Assembly (NCBI GenBank): GCA_034509425.1
Contig: JAVTVJ010000068.1
Location: 4,526,001-4,590,000 of the forward strand
Origin: Eopsaltria australis
Lineage: Eukaryota > Chordata > Aves > Passeriformes > Petroicidae
Length of the DNA stretch: 64,000 nucleotides
Direction of reading: 5' to 3'
How positions within the stretch are numbered: the stretch's first letter is position 1; every line of letters starts with the position of its first letter. This document shows, piece after piece, positions 35,500-45,728 of this stretch. Under the pieces are notes generated by a model. That model was not told the DNA's origin. It worked only from the letters and a program-made list of their open reading frames with translations, and searched no databases. A program made the translations under genes and the position numbers.

Positions 35500-36949
35500 T
35501 TCACTTGCCACTTGAGCCTGGACAGGGTTTTCTGCCATTTGAGCTGTAAACAGCTCCTGTGCAGGAAATGTTAGCCAGGTGTCAGATTAACTGAATTGAT
35601 ATGTCAGCTAAAATATCATGTCATATAAACACAGCGAATTCTCATTCTAGCTGTTATCACACACAGTATTCACACTGATCTGGTTGGTAGGTGGTGATTT
35701 CCCATCTGTGTTACCTGCTGGAGAAATTTTTTTGGAATAATGCCACTGTATTAAAAGTAAAATCCAAAGATGTGGCTAATGGCTGCTAACAGGTGTCTGT
35801 AAAATCTAGGAACTGAGCCAGCCATTGTAAATTTGGAAGCCAACCTAATTTGTACCAAACTGTTACAGAAATCTTGAGCTAGATTATTTAAATTTTGGAT
35901 TTAAGCATTGGTTTTATGTTCAGTCATTGTTCAGTGATGTCAGCTGAAACTGAGGGAGAAGTTCATCTCATAAATGTTTCTCACTGGGTAAAAGACAGTA
36001 GTGCTGTGAGTGTACTAGAAAGAAGCAATTCCCATGAAACCCCCAAGGATATTGTGTGCATGCAGCTGGAGGGGAGAGCATGCCAGAAGGCATTAAGCAA
36101 CTGCCAGAAATTTCAAGAGCTGATAAGAGACTTCAACAAGAGGAGAACTTCAAAATGTTTGATCTCATTTGGACAGAATCCAAATAGTAATGCTTACCTG
36201 AGCTGATCCCCACCATCTCCCTCACCACTGATAGAAAATTACTTTTAAAAGTCGATTTCATAGAACACCTTGTTTGGAGAAATGTAGTTGTTTGTAGGTT
36301 AAATTCTAACCAGACTAAGCCTAGCTGGAGTCCCTGAGCCTGCAGTCTCCAATGAGCTGGGCTGGTACCAGCCACAGGAGACACTGAGTGCAGGAGGAAA
36401 ATGGATGGCAAACTGAGTCTGTCCTTTAGTGAGGTGGGAAATAAGCACATCCCTGGAAGTCATCTTGTCTCCAGCTCTAACCAGAGTGGCAAAAGCATTT
36501 TGAATACTGCACAAACACAGTGGGAAAACAGCTTCTTTTGGAGAAACTTCAGACAGTTGGTTCTCGGTAGGTCTTTGAACAATTGATGGAGCAAATGTTG
36601 TGTGCAGTAGGTATCTGACTGGGAATTACAAGTTTTCTCTTCCAAATTATAGGCAGGAGGGTGATGTCATACTATAATAAGGCATGCAGACATGCTGGGT
36701 CAGAGTTTGCAGCTTCCAAAATGTAGAAAGAAAGATACAGACATAAAGGGCAATGTACTCCACTGGCATTTTTATTCCAGAAACAAAGACATGGTACTTT
36801 GCCAATGTCCTAAAAGCAACTGCATAGACGTGAGACCTTTCAGATTTAGGCAGCATTATCTCAAATCCTATTTGAAATGTTTTGCTGATTGTTTCTTTTA
36901 CCATTTCCCCCAGAAGATTAACTTGTGTTCAGGTCCTCAGAAGACGCTT
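35500..36949. other. Unannotated non-coding sequence
   Basis: Unique sequence between the CR1 stubs and an enhancer-like interval. Open frames on both strands stay near or under 105 codons, and none is recognisable. Confidence 0.55.
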
Positions 36950-37300
36950 TTGTGAAGCTGCTAATTGCAGAGCTGAGGAAAACGGGTCACACAGTACACT
37001 CAGCACTTCCTAATTAACACACAACAGCAAATGCTCGCGTCGAACTGGCTGCAAATTCAGCTCTGGCTGACTGAACGCTAATGACAGCACCTACTATAAT
37101 AAGCCAATACTAGTAAAGAAAGCGAAATAGCCTGTTAAAACCCCAAATGGGTGATGAAAGTTCTACATCATCCAGATCTTTTAATGTAATTGTGTAATGG
37201 CACTCAGCCTACCAGCGTCCATTTAATTAGTAAATAAAACACTCTGAAGGCCTTGGTTATATCATGACACACTTAGAAATCCATCTGAAAGTTCTTGGCT
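36950..37300. promoter_or_regulatory. Candidate conserved non-coding element (texture only)
   Basis: An AT-rich interval with at least five homeodomain-like words: GCTAATTGCAG near 36958, CCTAATTAACAC near 37009, CGCTAATGACAG near 37076, TGTAATTGTGTAATGG near 37185, and TTTAATTAGTAAATAAAAC near 37222. It also holds a cluster of CpGs (GCTCGCGTCGAAC near 37034) that is unusual in AT-rich avian sequence. Such retained CpGs plus TAAT cores are typical of vertebrate developmental enhancers. This is inference; no comparison could be run. Confidence 0.25.
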
Positions 37301-38433
37301 ACGTTCAATAAACCCAACCAAAACTTTATGGCTGATGGTAAAAGTCCTCGTCTGAAAGTACATGGGAAGATGTGCTTTATTTCTGCATTTCTTATTTTAA
37401 GTCATGTCTTAGACAGCATTTCCACTGCTTGTCCATATATTTAAAGGACCTTTATTTTCACTATATTGCTTTTGAGCTATTTGGAGCTTTTCTCTTGGGA
37501 AGTCCACATCACAGTCTGTTACTTATATGGAAGGCAGCTGTGCTGCCCTATGGGTTATGCAGTTCACAAAAGCCAGCTTCTGTTGAAGGCTTTGTAAAGC
37601 TGCAGAGGGGCAATCTGAAATGCTTTTTATGATCAATTTTGACAAAAAGAGTTGGCTGGAGGATATTGCCAGCCCAGCACTTGTTCCTGTAACTAGTTGA
37701 AATGATATTTTTTTCTGCAGTGTTTAAGCCTATGTTTTCTTTTCATCTCTAAAAAATTTATTTGACCTCTGTAAAAATTCTATTGTGAATTTAAAAGATA
37801 TTTAGCCACAAACCTCAAATACGTTTTATATTTTGTTCTTCTGAACCATAAGCAAAACTGTTTTGTTTTCCTTTCCTCAAAAATGCTGACCCTGAATAAA
37901 TAGCTCACAGTTCTTTTTTTTTCTTTCTTTCTTTTTTTTTTTTTTTTTTTTTCTGTGATCTAATTAATCTGCATTTTCCCCTCAGTTCCCTGCTGTGCCT
38001 ATACTTTTCCAGGGCTGCTTTCTGCCACGCCCTCGGCAGCATTAGCAATAGGGAAGATCAGCATAACCATCTCTTGTGGCTTCCCCTCCTGGGCAGGACA
38101 GGAGCTGAAGCATGAGCTGGTGGTGGCTTCTGCCCAGCTCCAGGCAGGCAGTCACTGCTCTTGCCAGTGGCTGCAATACTTGATTTTCCCTGGGCACCAT
38201 GTCTCTATGGAAATGGCATTACTTTGACTTGGGAGATGTTCTAGTCAAGGACAAAAGTTTTCAGCCATACTGTTTCTCCTAGGATTAGCAGCATCCCTTT
38301 GTGATGGTTATGGTGAGTTACTCTGCCAGCCCTGGGAGCCCTCAAACCTTTTCCATGGGGAGCTTGGTGACATGTTCCTCTGGTCCTGTCAGCTACACAT
38401 TTCAGATTTCATGGTATAGTTGGAAAAGAATGG
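37301..38433. other. Unannotated sequence with a T-rich tract
   Basis: No gene recognised. It contains the T-rich tract at 37911-37952 and a GC-richer stretch near 38.03-38.20 kb. Confidence 0.55.
37911..37952. repeat. T-rich (CTTT)/poly(T) tract
   Basis: About 42 nt of almost pure pyrimidine: poly(T), then CTTT units, then poly(T) of about 20. Confidence 0.93.
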
Positions 38434-38583
38434 TTGTCATAGGATCACAGAAAGGTTGAGGTTAGACAGGACTTCTGGAAGTCATCTTGTCCAATCCTCC
38501 CTGCTCAAGCAGGGACACCAGCCAGTTGCCAAGACTGTGTCCAGATGGCTTTGGAATACCTTCAAGAATGGAAATGCCTGCTC
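38434..38583 (-). mobile_element. CR1 LINE 3' fragment (minus strand)
   Basis: A minus-strand CR1 3' end. On + it begins TCATAGGATCACAGAAAGG, continues with GGTTGAGGTTAGACAGGAC, TCTTGTCCAATCCTCCCTGC, TCAAGCAGGGACACCAGCC and GTCCAGATGGCTTTGGAATAC, and ends near a CAAGAATGG block. This matches a CR1 subtype whose 3' region ends in a 'GACCTCCAGAAGTCC'-like string, different in sequence from the copy immediately to its right. Confidence 0.92.
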
Positions 38584-38635
38584 TTCCATCAAGTCATATT
38601 TAAGGGCTATGATCTTATGGCATGATGCTGAGTCA

Positions 38636-38872
38636 GTGGAGGTTTAGGTTAGTTATCAGGGAAAAGTTTTTCATCCAGAGGGTGGTTGGGCACTAGAAAA
38701 GCCTCCCCAGGGAAGTGGTCACAGCACCAAGCCTGTCTGAGATGAAGAAGTGTTTGGGCTCTCAGGTACATGGTGTGATTTCTGGGGTGTCCGGTGCAGG
38801 GCCAGGAATTGGACTCAATGATCCTGATGGGTCCTTTCCAACTCAGCATATTCTGTGATTCTGTGATTTGAA
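38636..38872 (+). mobile_element. CR1 LINE 3' fragment (plus strand)
   Basis: A plus-strand CR1 3' end: TCAGGGAAAAGTTTTTCATC, CAGAGGGTGGTTGGGCACTA, CCCCAGGGAAGTGGTCACAG, CACCAAGCCTGTCTGAG, GGGGTGTCCGGTGCAGGGCC, TTGGACTCAATGATCCTGAT, CCTTTCCAACTCAGCATA and the tail TTCTGTGATTCTGTGATT. It is one of the better-preserved CR1 copies here and starts about 50 bp from the preceding minus-strand fragment. The two elements are arranged with their 5' (truncated) ends facing each other. Confidence 0.94.
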
Positions 38873-40236
38873 AGGCAGATTTGCCAGGAAAGGGGTGTGA
38901 GGGAAGGTGAAGGGAAGGGGCCATTGAGTCTTTCCACATGCCAGCAGCTTTGCACTCTGGTCCTACAGATGGACCAAGGGCGTTGTTGTCCAGCTGTAGC
39001 ACAGCAGACACTTCCCAAGTAAAGCTGTAGGGAAAGTCAGAAACTAGTTTCACAAACTGTGACTACATCAGCAAGAAGCACACTGCAAAAGGAGAAGACC
39101 AGTTCATGCTGAGAACTGATATTATCACCACATACACTCTGACAGTTTACTATGCACTAACTCTAGTTTGTTACTGGGGACCTGCATGTCCATTTGTGGT
39201 CAGAGATCACTGAATGCACTCTTGGGAGATGTCTTCCAAATTAATTTCAAGGTAGAAAACAACCAGTTCAAATCTCCCACTCTTTGATGTGACCTAAATC
39301 TGGCAAGTGAAAATGACAGGTAGATTTGCTTCCAAACCATACCCTTAATTTAAGCCAAAACAACAATGTAGATCCACCCAGAGAGTACAGCATATCTTTT
39401 AGATGTGTTAGGAAACAAGAGCAGACACAGACATTGCTAAAGTTTTTCCTTCTGCAGATGATCGTTCTTTTGGGTTTTTTGGTTTGTTTGTTTTTGTTGT
39501 TTTTTTTTAATTTATAGGACGTTATGAGTGTCTGAAAGTGCGGAGGTCAAAATGCTGGTTGCTTGGGAGCAATGTTCCTAGGAATCTCGCTGCTGTAAAT
39601 TAAAACTATGTCACCATTGTAAAGCAAGGAATTCTCAAATAGGCTGTAAAAATAGACACAAGGCATTAGTAAAACAAGTATGAATTGAGGCCATGCTGTT
39701 TGCATCCTTCAAATTCACCACTGTGGTGTATAGAACTTGAAGAATCTCACTGTCAGATAACCGCCACATGCTGTGCATTGTATATAACTGGAGCGGAAGA
39801 AAAATGAGACAGGCACACCCTTTGTGACTTTCATTTCTTAAAAAAATATTTCTCACTCTTGGTAATAAAAACTTAGAAGTTTGAGGTTTAGATCTGCTTA
39901 TTATTGTAGGGTGGCTTACTCTTAATTTTTTAAGAACATGTAAACAGTTTCTCACATATATATTTACGTACATGTATCTTTTCTATAATGCATATGATTA
40001 GATAGATAGATAGATAACGACTACAGAAAAGATTGAGTCATTTTAAAGTGGTAAATAGAAGTCAAACTGCCTCAGCTTCTCTTTGATGTCTGTGTTTGAC
40101 AAAGCACTTTGAAATTTTCTCTCTTTCTAGATTAGGTCCTTCTGTGTGTTCTATATAATCTGTAGTCAACTAGGAGTCTTCAGTTGCACCTTGTGGCTTG
40201 CCATAAGGAATTAGTAAAGAACTGAAGCTACAAACT
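38873..40236. other. Unannotated non-coding sequence
   Basis: Unique AT-leaning sequence containing a TTTG/poly(T) stretch near 39474-39510 and a short GATA repeat at 39998-40017. No gene recognised. Confidence 0.55.
39998..40017. repeat. (GATA)n short tetranucleotide repeat
   Basis: About five GATA units (AGATAGATAGATAGATA). Confidence 0.9.
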
Positions 40237-40474
40237 GAAAGATTTAGATTAGATACTAGGAAAAAACTATTTTACTATGAGGGTGATGAGGCACTGGATA
40301 AAGTTGCCCAGAGAACTGTGGATTCCCCATGCCTGGAAGTGTTTAAGGCCAGGTTGGATGGAGATCTGAGCAACTTGGTCTATTGGAAGGTGTCCATGTC
40401 CATGGCAGGGGGCTTGGAAAAACACCTTTAAGGTCCCTTCCAACCCAGGCCATTTTTTGATTCCGATGATTTCA
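40237..40474 (+). mobile_element. CR1 LINE 3' fragment (plus strand)
   Basis: A diverged plus-strand CR1 3' end. The blocks GATTTAGATTAGATACTAGG, GAGGGTGATGAGGCACTGG, GTTGCCCAGAGAACTGTGGA, TGCCTGGAAGTGTTTAAGG, CCAGGTTGGATGGAGATCTG and TTTAAGGTCCCTTCCAACCC appear in the expected order. The tail is degenerate (TTTTTGATTCCGATGATT). Open frames across it, such as minus 40267-40587, are not genes. Confidence 0.93.
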
Positions 40475-43400
40475 GGTCGTCCAAATGCTGAACCAATGGC
40501 TTGTGTTCTTTTGGCAAGAAAAGTGGGAGGTTTGGCTATTAAGAGCAAGATCTCAGAGGAATGGAAACAAGGCAGACAAATGAACAATAGGCTTGAATAC
40601 AGATTGTTAGTTCTAAGGTTTGTATTTATTTAGTGTCTTTAATTCTTAATTTAGAAGTGATTGCACTAATGTGTGAACTAAAAGGGGAGGACAAGGCAGA
40701 CTCAGCAAACAAGAAAAGCAGGAATGATGGGGTTGCAAATTGGAATTCTGCTCCGAGTGGAATCTGAGATCCTAGAGCCCATGAAGACCCTTCCTCACTG
40801 CCATGGGAGTGAGGATTTCAGCCACAGTGTTTAGGGGGATTCAGGATCAACATTAAAGGTTGACACAACTTCAAAAGTCTCCTTTATTTTTCTCCTTTTT
40901 TTTTTTTCTCAAGCAGTTTCACTCTGTTAAAAGATACAGGAATATGCTTACCTAGGCTTTGCCACTGCAGCACTTTAAGTCTTAGGAAAAGAGCAGTATC
41001 TTGATTGTTGAATCCCACTGGACAGTAAATTAACTAAAAGTTAGTTAATAAAATCCACACTTCACCATTTGTGTGGCAAGCTGCCATTTAAAAATACTCA
41101 TTGGAGCTGTCTATCACTGCTGTGTTTAATCTTTCTGAATTCTGAATGTGATGGCCCTCTTGGGATGCTGGACGGCCTTTTTCCTGGTGTTCTGAATCCC
41201 CTGCAGAATATAAGCATATCTAAATCAGCATCTTAACCAAAACAGTCTCATGACTGAATAATGGGGCTTACACCACTGTGTCTCATAGTAGCATCACTAG
41301 AGTGACATAAAATAGAAATGGAGCAGGATTCAGCCCTATGCTGCTTTCAAGTAGTTTTGCAGTTTCCTTGTCAATATGTTGGTACTGCAGCCTACATGTA
41401 GAGCAGTCTGTTTTCTCCAGTATTTTAACAGAGCCACACTAATTATGATGAGATCCACTTGGGTGTCTATTAGCATTAATTAAGGGCTTGCAACTTTCAG
41501 ATGAATAATCTTCTGTTTTCATCAGACCTTGAGCAGAGTTATCAGGTACATGAAAGGTAAAAAGCAAAGGACAGATCAGGAAACATTATTTTTCAGCATA
41601 AAGACAGCTGCTGACCCTGTTGTTTCCCTCTCTTCTGTCATGCTAAGAGACGATAAAAGGTGAATTATTTTCATTTCAGTTTTAGTGTCAGATTTGCACC
41701 TTCATTTTTGAAAGCACTCAATCAACTGATTGGTTGATAAAAAGCACTGAAACAGTCAACTAGCACTGCTGAAAAGGTACAATTGCAAACAGATGTTCTT
41801 GCCAATAGTGTTCATCTGATAAACCTGATTATTTCATCCTTGCTGGTGGCTGGCAGTGGGGAGGAAAAGGAGGGCGCTGAAGGGTGAAGGAAATTTTGGC
41901 ATAAGGAGAACATGAAGATATGCTGAGATTATTTCTTTAGTATTTCTCCTAAGTATGTCCCCTCTCACTGGACCTCTTCTCTTGCCCTACTAAGGTTATA
42001 CCTAAAGGTAAAGAGCTGTGCTCATTTATCATACCTGGCATCTGGTGATTTCATAGGGCTGTGGCATCCTGCTGGTAACTTTAGCAGAATAATTCCTTGC
42101 CTTCTACTGCATTGCTGGAAAGTATCTAGGTCATTGCATCCATGCAAAAACCTTAGTGGGATTGTTCCTAGACATGGTGTGAGGCATGATTAGTGTACTT
42201 ACGGAGATCTCAGTATGTGCTTGGTACATCTGTTTATCTTGCCCAGTGGAGTTGTAGGCTCAGACTCTGCCTTGGGGAAATTCTCTGACAGCCTTGCCAG
42301 CTGGATACATCACAGTTATCTTACCTCAACTTCAGGAAAATAAAGACCTTTTGCTGGGCCTGTGGTACTGTGGTTAAGAGAAGGGCCTCTTTTCCTTTGT
42401 AGCATCCTTGAAGAGTACCCATCACATCTTGACTTTTGGCCTTTTCATTGAGCAGCACGCTGTGCAGTAAAAATGTGAGTTTTTTCATTCCAGCAAGGGT
42501 ATCTGTGCATGCTGCACCCTAACTTGCCCCGTGCTGCTGACCTTGCAAAAACAGCATTTGAAGGATTGTTTATACAACTTTCTTTTGGTGGGTCCTCGGC
42601 AGTGCTGCCCACATCTCACAGCAGGGATGTGATGGCACATTGGGTGGTTGGCACGAGCTATGAGACTAGACTGAGGTCCAGCTTCAGCTTCTTCCACCCT
42701 TGATGATGTAGACCCCTCTAATTTTGAGTACTGACTAGTTGAGAACCCACTGGACAGACATACTTTGCCATTGGTACCTGTTAAACAGACACCACGTAGG
42801 GGTTTTTTTATTGAGTGGGTCATAAAGTATAGAGAAACCATTCCTGTTGTCTGTGTTACCCCTCTCACACTGAGAAACTCGCTAAATCCATCTCATTTTA
42901 TGCAGGGCTTTTTTTTTTTTTCCGTTTTACAGTTTATTACTTTACCTTATCTCCCCTTACTCATCCTATCCTTTAAGATCCTGTCAGTTAATTGGATTTG
43001 TTGCTGATTTTAAAGGGTATTCTGTTATTTGACTGTGTTCTACTTGCAGAAAATAGCGTAATCAAATACAAAGCACTTGAGTGCCTGAAAGCTCATCCAT
43101 TTTTGCTAAATCTGGTCTGTGGGACTAATTAACATTGCTGTTTCAAGCTGCTCAGCAGTACATGCAAAAATTATTTTTGCTGCTTCAAAAGTAAAGACTT
43201 CTGGCAGAAATGGGGCCAAAGCTGGGTGAAGAGTTGAGATGGAGAGACCTACAGATCTGCTACCCCTGTGGAGCCTGGAGGGCTGAAAGCAGCAGCTCCA
43301 TCAGGGGGAGAAGATGCTTCTCACTCCTTTCTTTGCAAATACCTTCCCTGTTTGCCCAGTGCTTTTCTGAAGTGGTAGCCACTATGCCTGGCCAGGGCTC

Positions 43401-45693
43401 TACATGGCCAGCAGAAGGACTGGGGCCATTTCACTTCTGCAAGCAGAGTGGTGTGTTGCCCTCAGAGAGCATCCACTTTGCCTCAATCCACAGTCAGCCT
43501 TCATATACAAAAAGAAATTACTTCGGCTTGTGAATCTTAACTCTGTTGTATCTCAGCTGCAAGAGCAAACTTAACCAACTCTGAAGAGACTATCTGACAG
43601 AAGTTGTCAGCCAGAAATGATCTAACAGAAAAGCGAGAAAATAATCACTACTCTATGATCTATTGAGGCAAATTCACTTGGTAAGTGGTCATGCCAAAGA
43701 GTAGTCTTTAAAAAAAACAGTATTTTATTGATGCCCCATCTCTTGAGCATATTCTGAGAATGGAGGATTAATATTCTGGGAATAATATGGATCAGAAAAC
43801 AATATAGTTTGTTATTTGTTCAGCTTCAGTGAGATTTTTGTCTCTAGAAAAAAGAAACGGGAAGGGGGTGCGGGGGTGTATTACATGTGTTGCATGGCAT
43901 GCATTCAGTGCTGTAATGATGGTTAAAAATTCTTTGGCCTTGGAAAACAGCCTGAGGGATGCAGTATTATACTTCTAGCTGAACTACAGCTTCCACATGA
44001 ATGGCATGGCTGTATCTTGACTATGTTATTGATTTTCTCAGGATTACTCCAGTGAGGCAAGTGAACAAACGTGGCTTTCTTACTAGATGCTCAGCAGCAA
44101 GCCATATGCAAAATACCAATTTTCAAAGCAGTTTATCCTATCCTTTCTAATATGGGAGATGTTCTAAAAGAACCAATGCCAGTACATGCTAAACCACTCA
44201 GATTCTGGGCTCCAGACAGTGGACAAATGGCTCCAGTCTTTGGGCAGAGTTAGAATTAACCAGCGCTTTCCAGCACTGGTATAACCAACAGACTCGAGAG
44301 TCACAACACTAAAAATAATTTCAACTTTTAAAAGTGGAATGTTCATCCTAAACCTAGGCTTATAGTTTGATATTTATATAGCACATTAAGACAGTTCATC
44401 TAATTTTTAGCCACAGGACTCTTAGAGCCAGGTTTAAGATGTTCTGTGCTTAGAAAAATCTACTATTGCCCTGATACCGGTGCCTTGCTATTAGTGTAGG
44501 CATACGTCTTATGGTGTGTCTTGTTTGTGAGCTCTTGTTTGTTGGCTCAAATCAGGCCAGCAATTCGCATACTCCTGTCTCTGTTCCCAGTGCTGTGGTG
44601 TTGACACATTTGAGACTGATCTAACACACGTAACTTTGCAGAAAGCCAAAAGTTGTTCTGGGCTACCAATGAAATCCAAATGAATCTTCATTTCCAAACA
44701 CATTGTATGCCTGCAATGGTATGGTAGGGTTAATGTCTTCCCAGAGTGTTTGAAAAATCCAGCTAGAATGGTGCTCCATGGTGGGGCCTTTTTAAAGGGC
44801 TGAATACAGTAACATTTTAGACCGTTTTTTTTTTCCCTTTTTCTTTCTCTTCTTTAGACAGTGTGAATAAAGTGAGAGACAAAAAATCCTTGTGTGCTGT
44901 AAACTGTGATCTAGAAATTGAGGGGGCTGATGTCTGTGGCTGCTGGCAGTGTGTTATAAATGTCATTTCTGGGTTGGAGTTATTCCAGTAGTGAGGGTCC
45001 TGCCATTGCAGTCCTGCCGTTGGTCAATACCCATGATTGTAATATGCTAAAACATAATACAGGCGTTCATAAGTGGGAGACAGGAGATGAGGAACAGTGA
45101 GAAACTTCACCCAGTGGCTGCTCATCCCATTGCCTGGTCCTCAGTTGGTGTTTGGGCTGAATTACTCTGCGTTTTGGGTGCCTACCTACCAAAGGAGGGT
45201 TTCCTCAAACATAAATGGCTCCCAGTTGAAAAATTTAGGACTCTTTGTTCATTTTGAACAAATTCCAGTTTCAGATTTCAAACAAACAGTACTCCTAAGG
45301 CTGGAAGCATAAGTGCCATTGACAAAATCAAAATGGTTTGCAAGGAGTGAAGCAAGAAAATTTATGCATTGGGCATCTTGAACAAGGAACAGGGAGCACA
45401 CCATTTTTCTCAGTTGTAAGAGGCAGCAAAAGTTTGATATTTGTGCTGGAAACAAGGGAAGGAGAAGTGGATACCTACAGAAACGTAATTGCTTTGAGGT
45501 ATGCAGGTGCTGGGCTGGAGGAAGAGGAGCCAGCCACATATTGGCCATATTCACTCTGGGCCAGGTCAGGGGGGGTCCCCATCACACTGACCCAACATTA
45601 CCTGCTTGATTCGTGCTGGAACCATAAACTTCCTTTTTATTCTGCTTTGATCTGCTGTTCACTGGTGCTGGCAAATTTTTGTTTTTATTTCTA
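40475..45693. other. Unannotated non-coding sequence
   Basis: About 5.2 kb of unique sequence. Short poly(T) runs occur near 40900-40909 and 42909-42921. ATTA-rich segments occur near 41.03-41.05 and 41.43-41.80 kb. A G-rich string (GGGGGTGCGGGGGTG) lies near 43864-43878. Open frames reach about 127 codons (minus 42485-42868) without a recognisable domain. Confidence 0.55.
41430..41800. promoter_or_regulatory. Candidate conserved non-coding element (texture only)
   Basis: AT-rich sequence with GAGCCACACTAATTATGATG near 41431, CTATTAGCATTAATTAAGGG near 41467 and an inverted pair ATCAAC...GTTGAT around TGATTG near 41722-41739. AAAGCACT is repeated on either side of this inverted pair. The clustering of homeodomain and SOX-like words suggests regulatory sequence, but conservation is unknown. 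Confidence 0.2.
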
Positions 45694-45694
45694 C

Positions 45695-45725
<31 letters not shown>

Positions 45726-45728
45726 ATA
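45694..45728. repeat. (AAAT)n tetranucleotide repeat
   Basis: About eight and a half perfect AAAT/AATA units. Confidence 0.97.

Noticed and set aside
42485..42868. 127-codon minus-strand open frame
   Set aside because: No recognisable domain; its length is within chance expectation for a window of this size.
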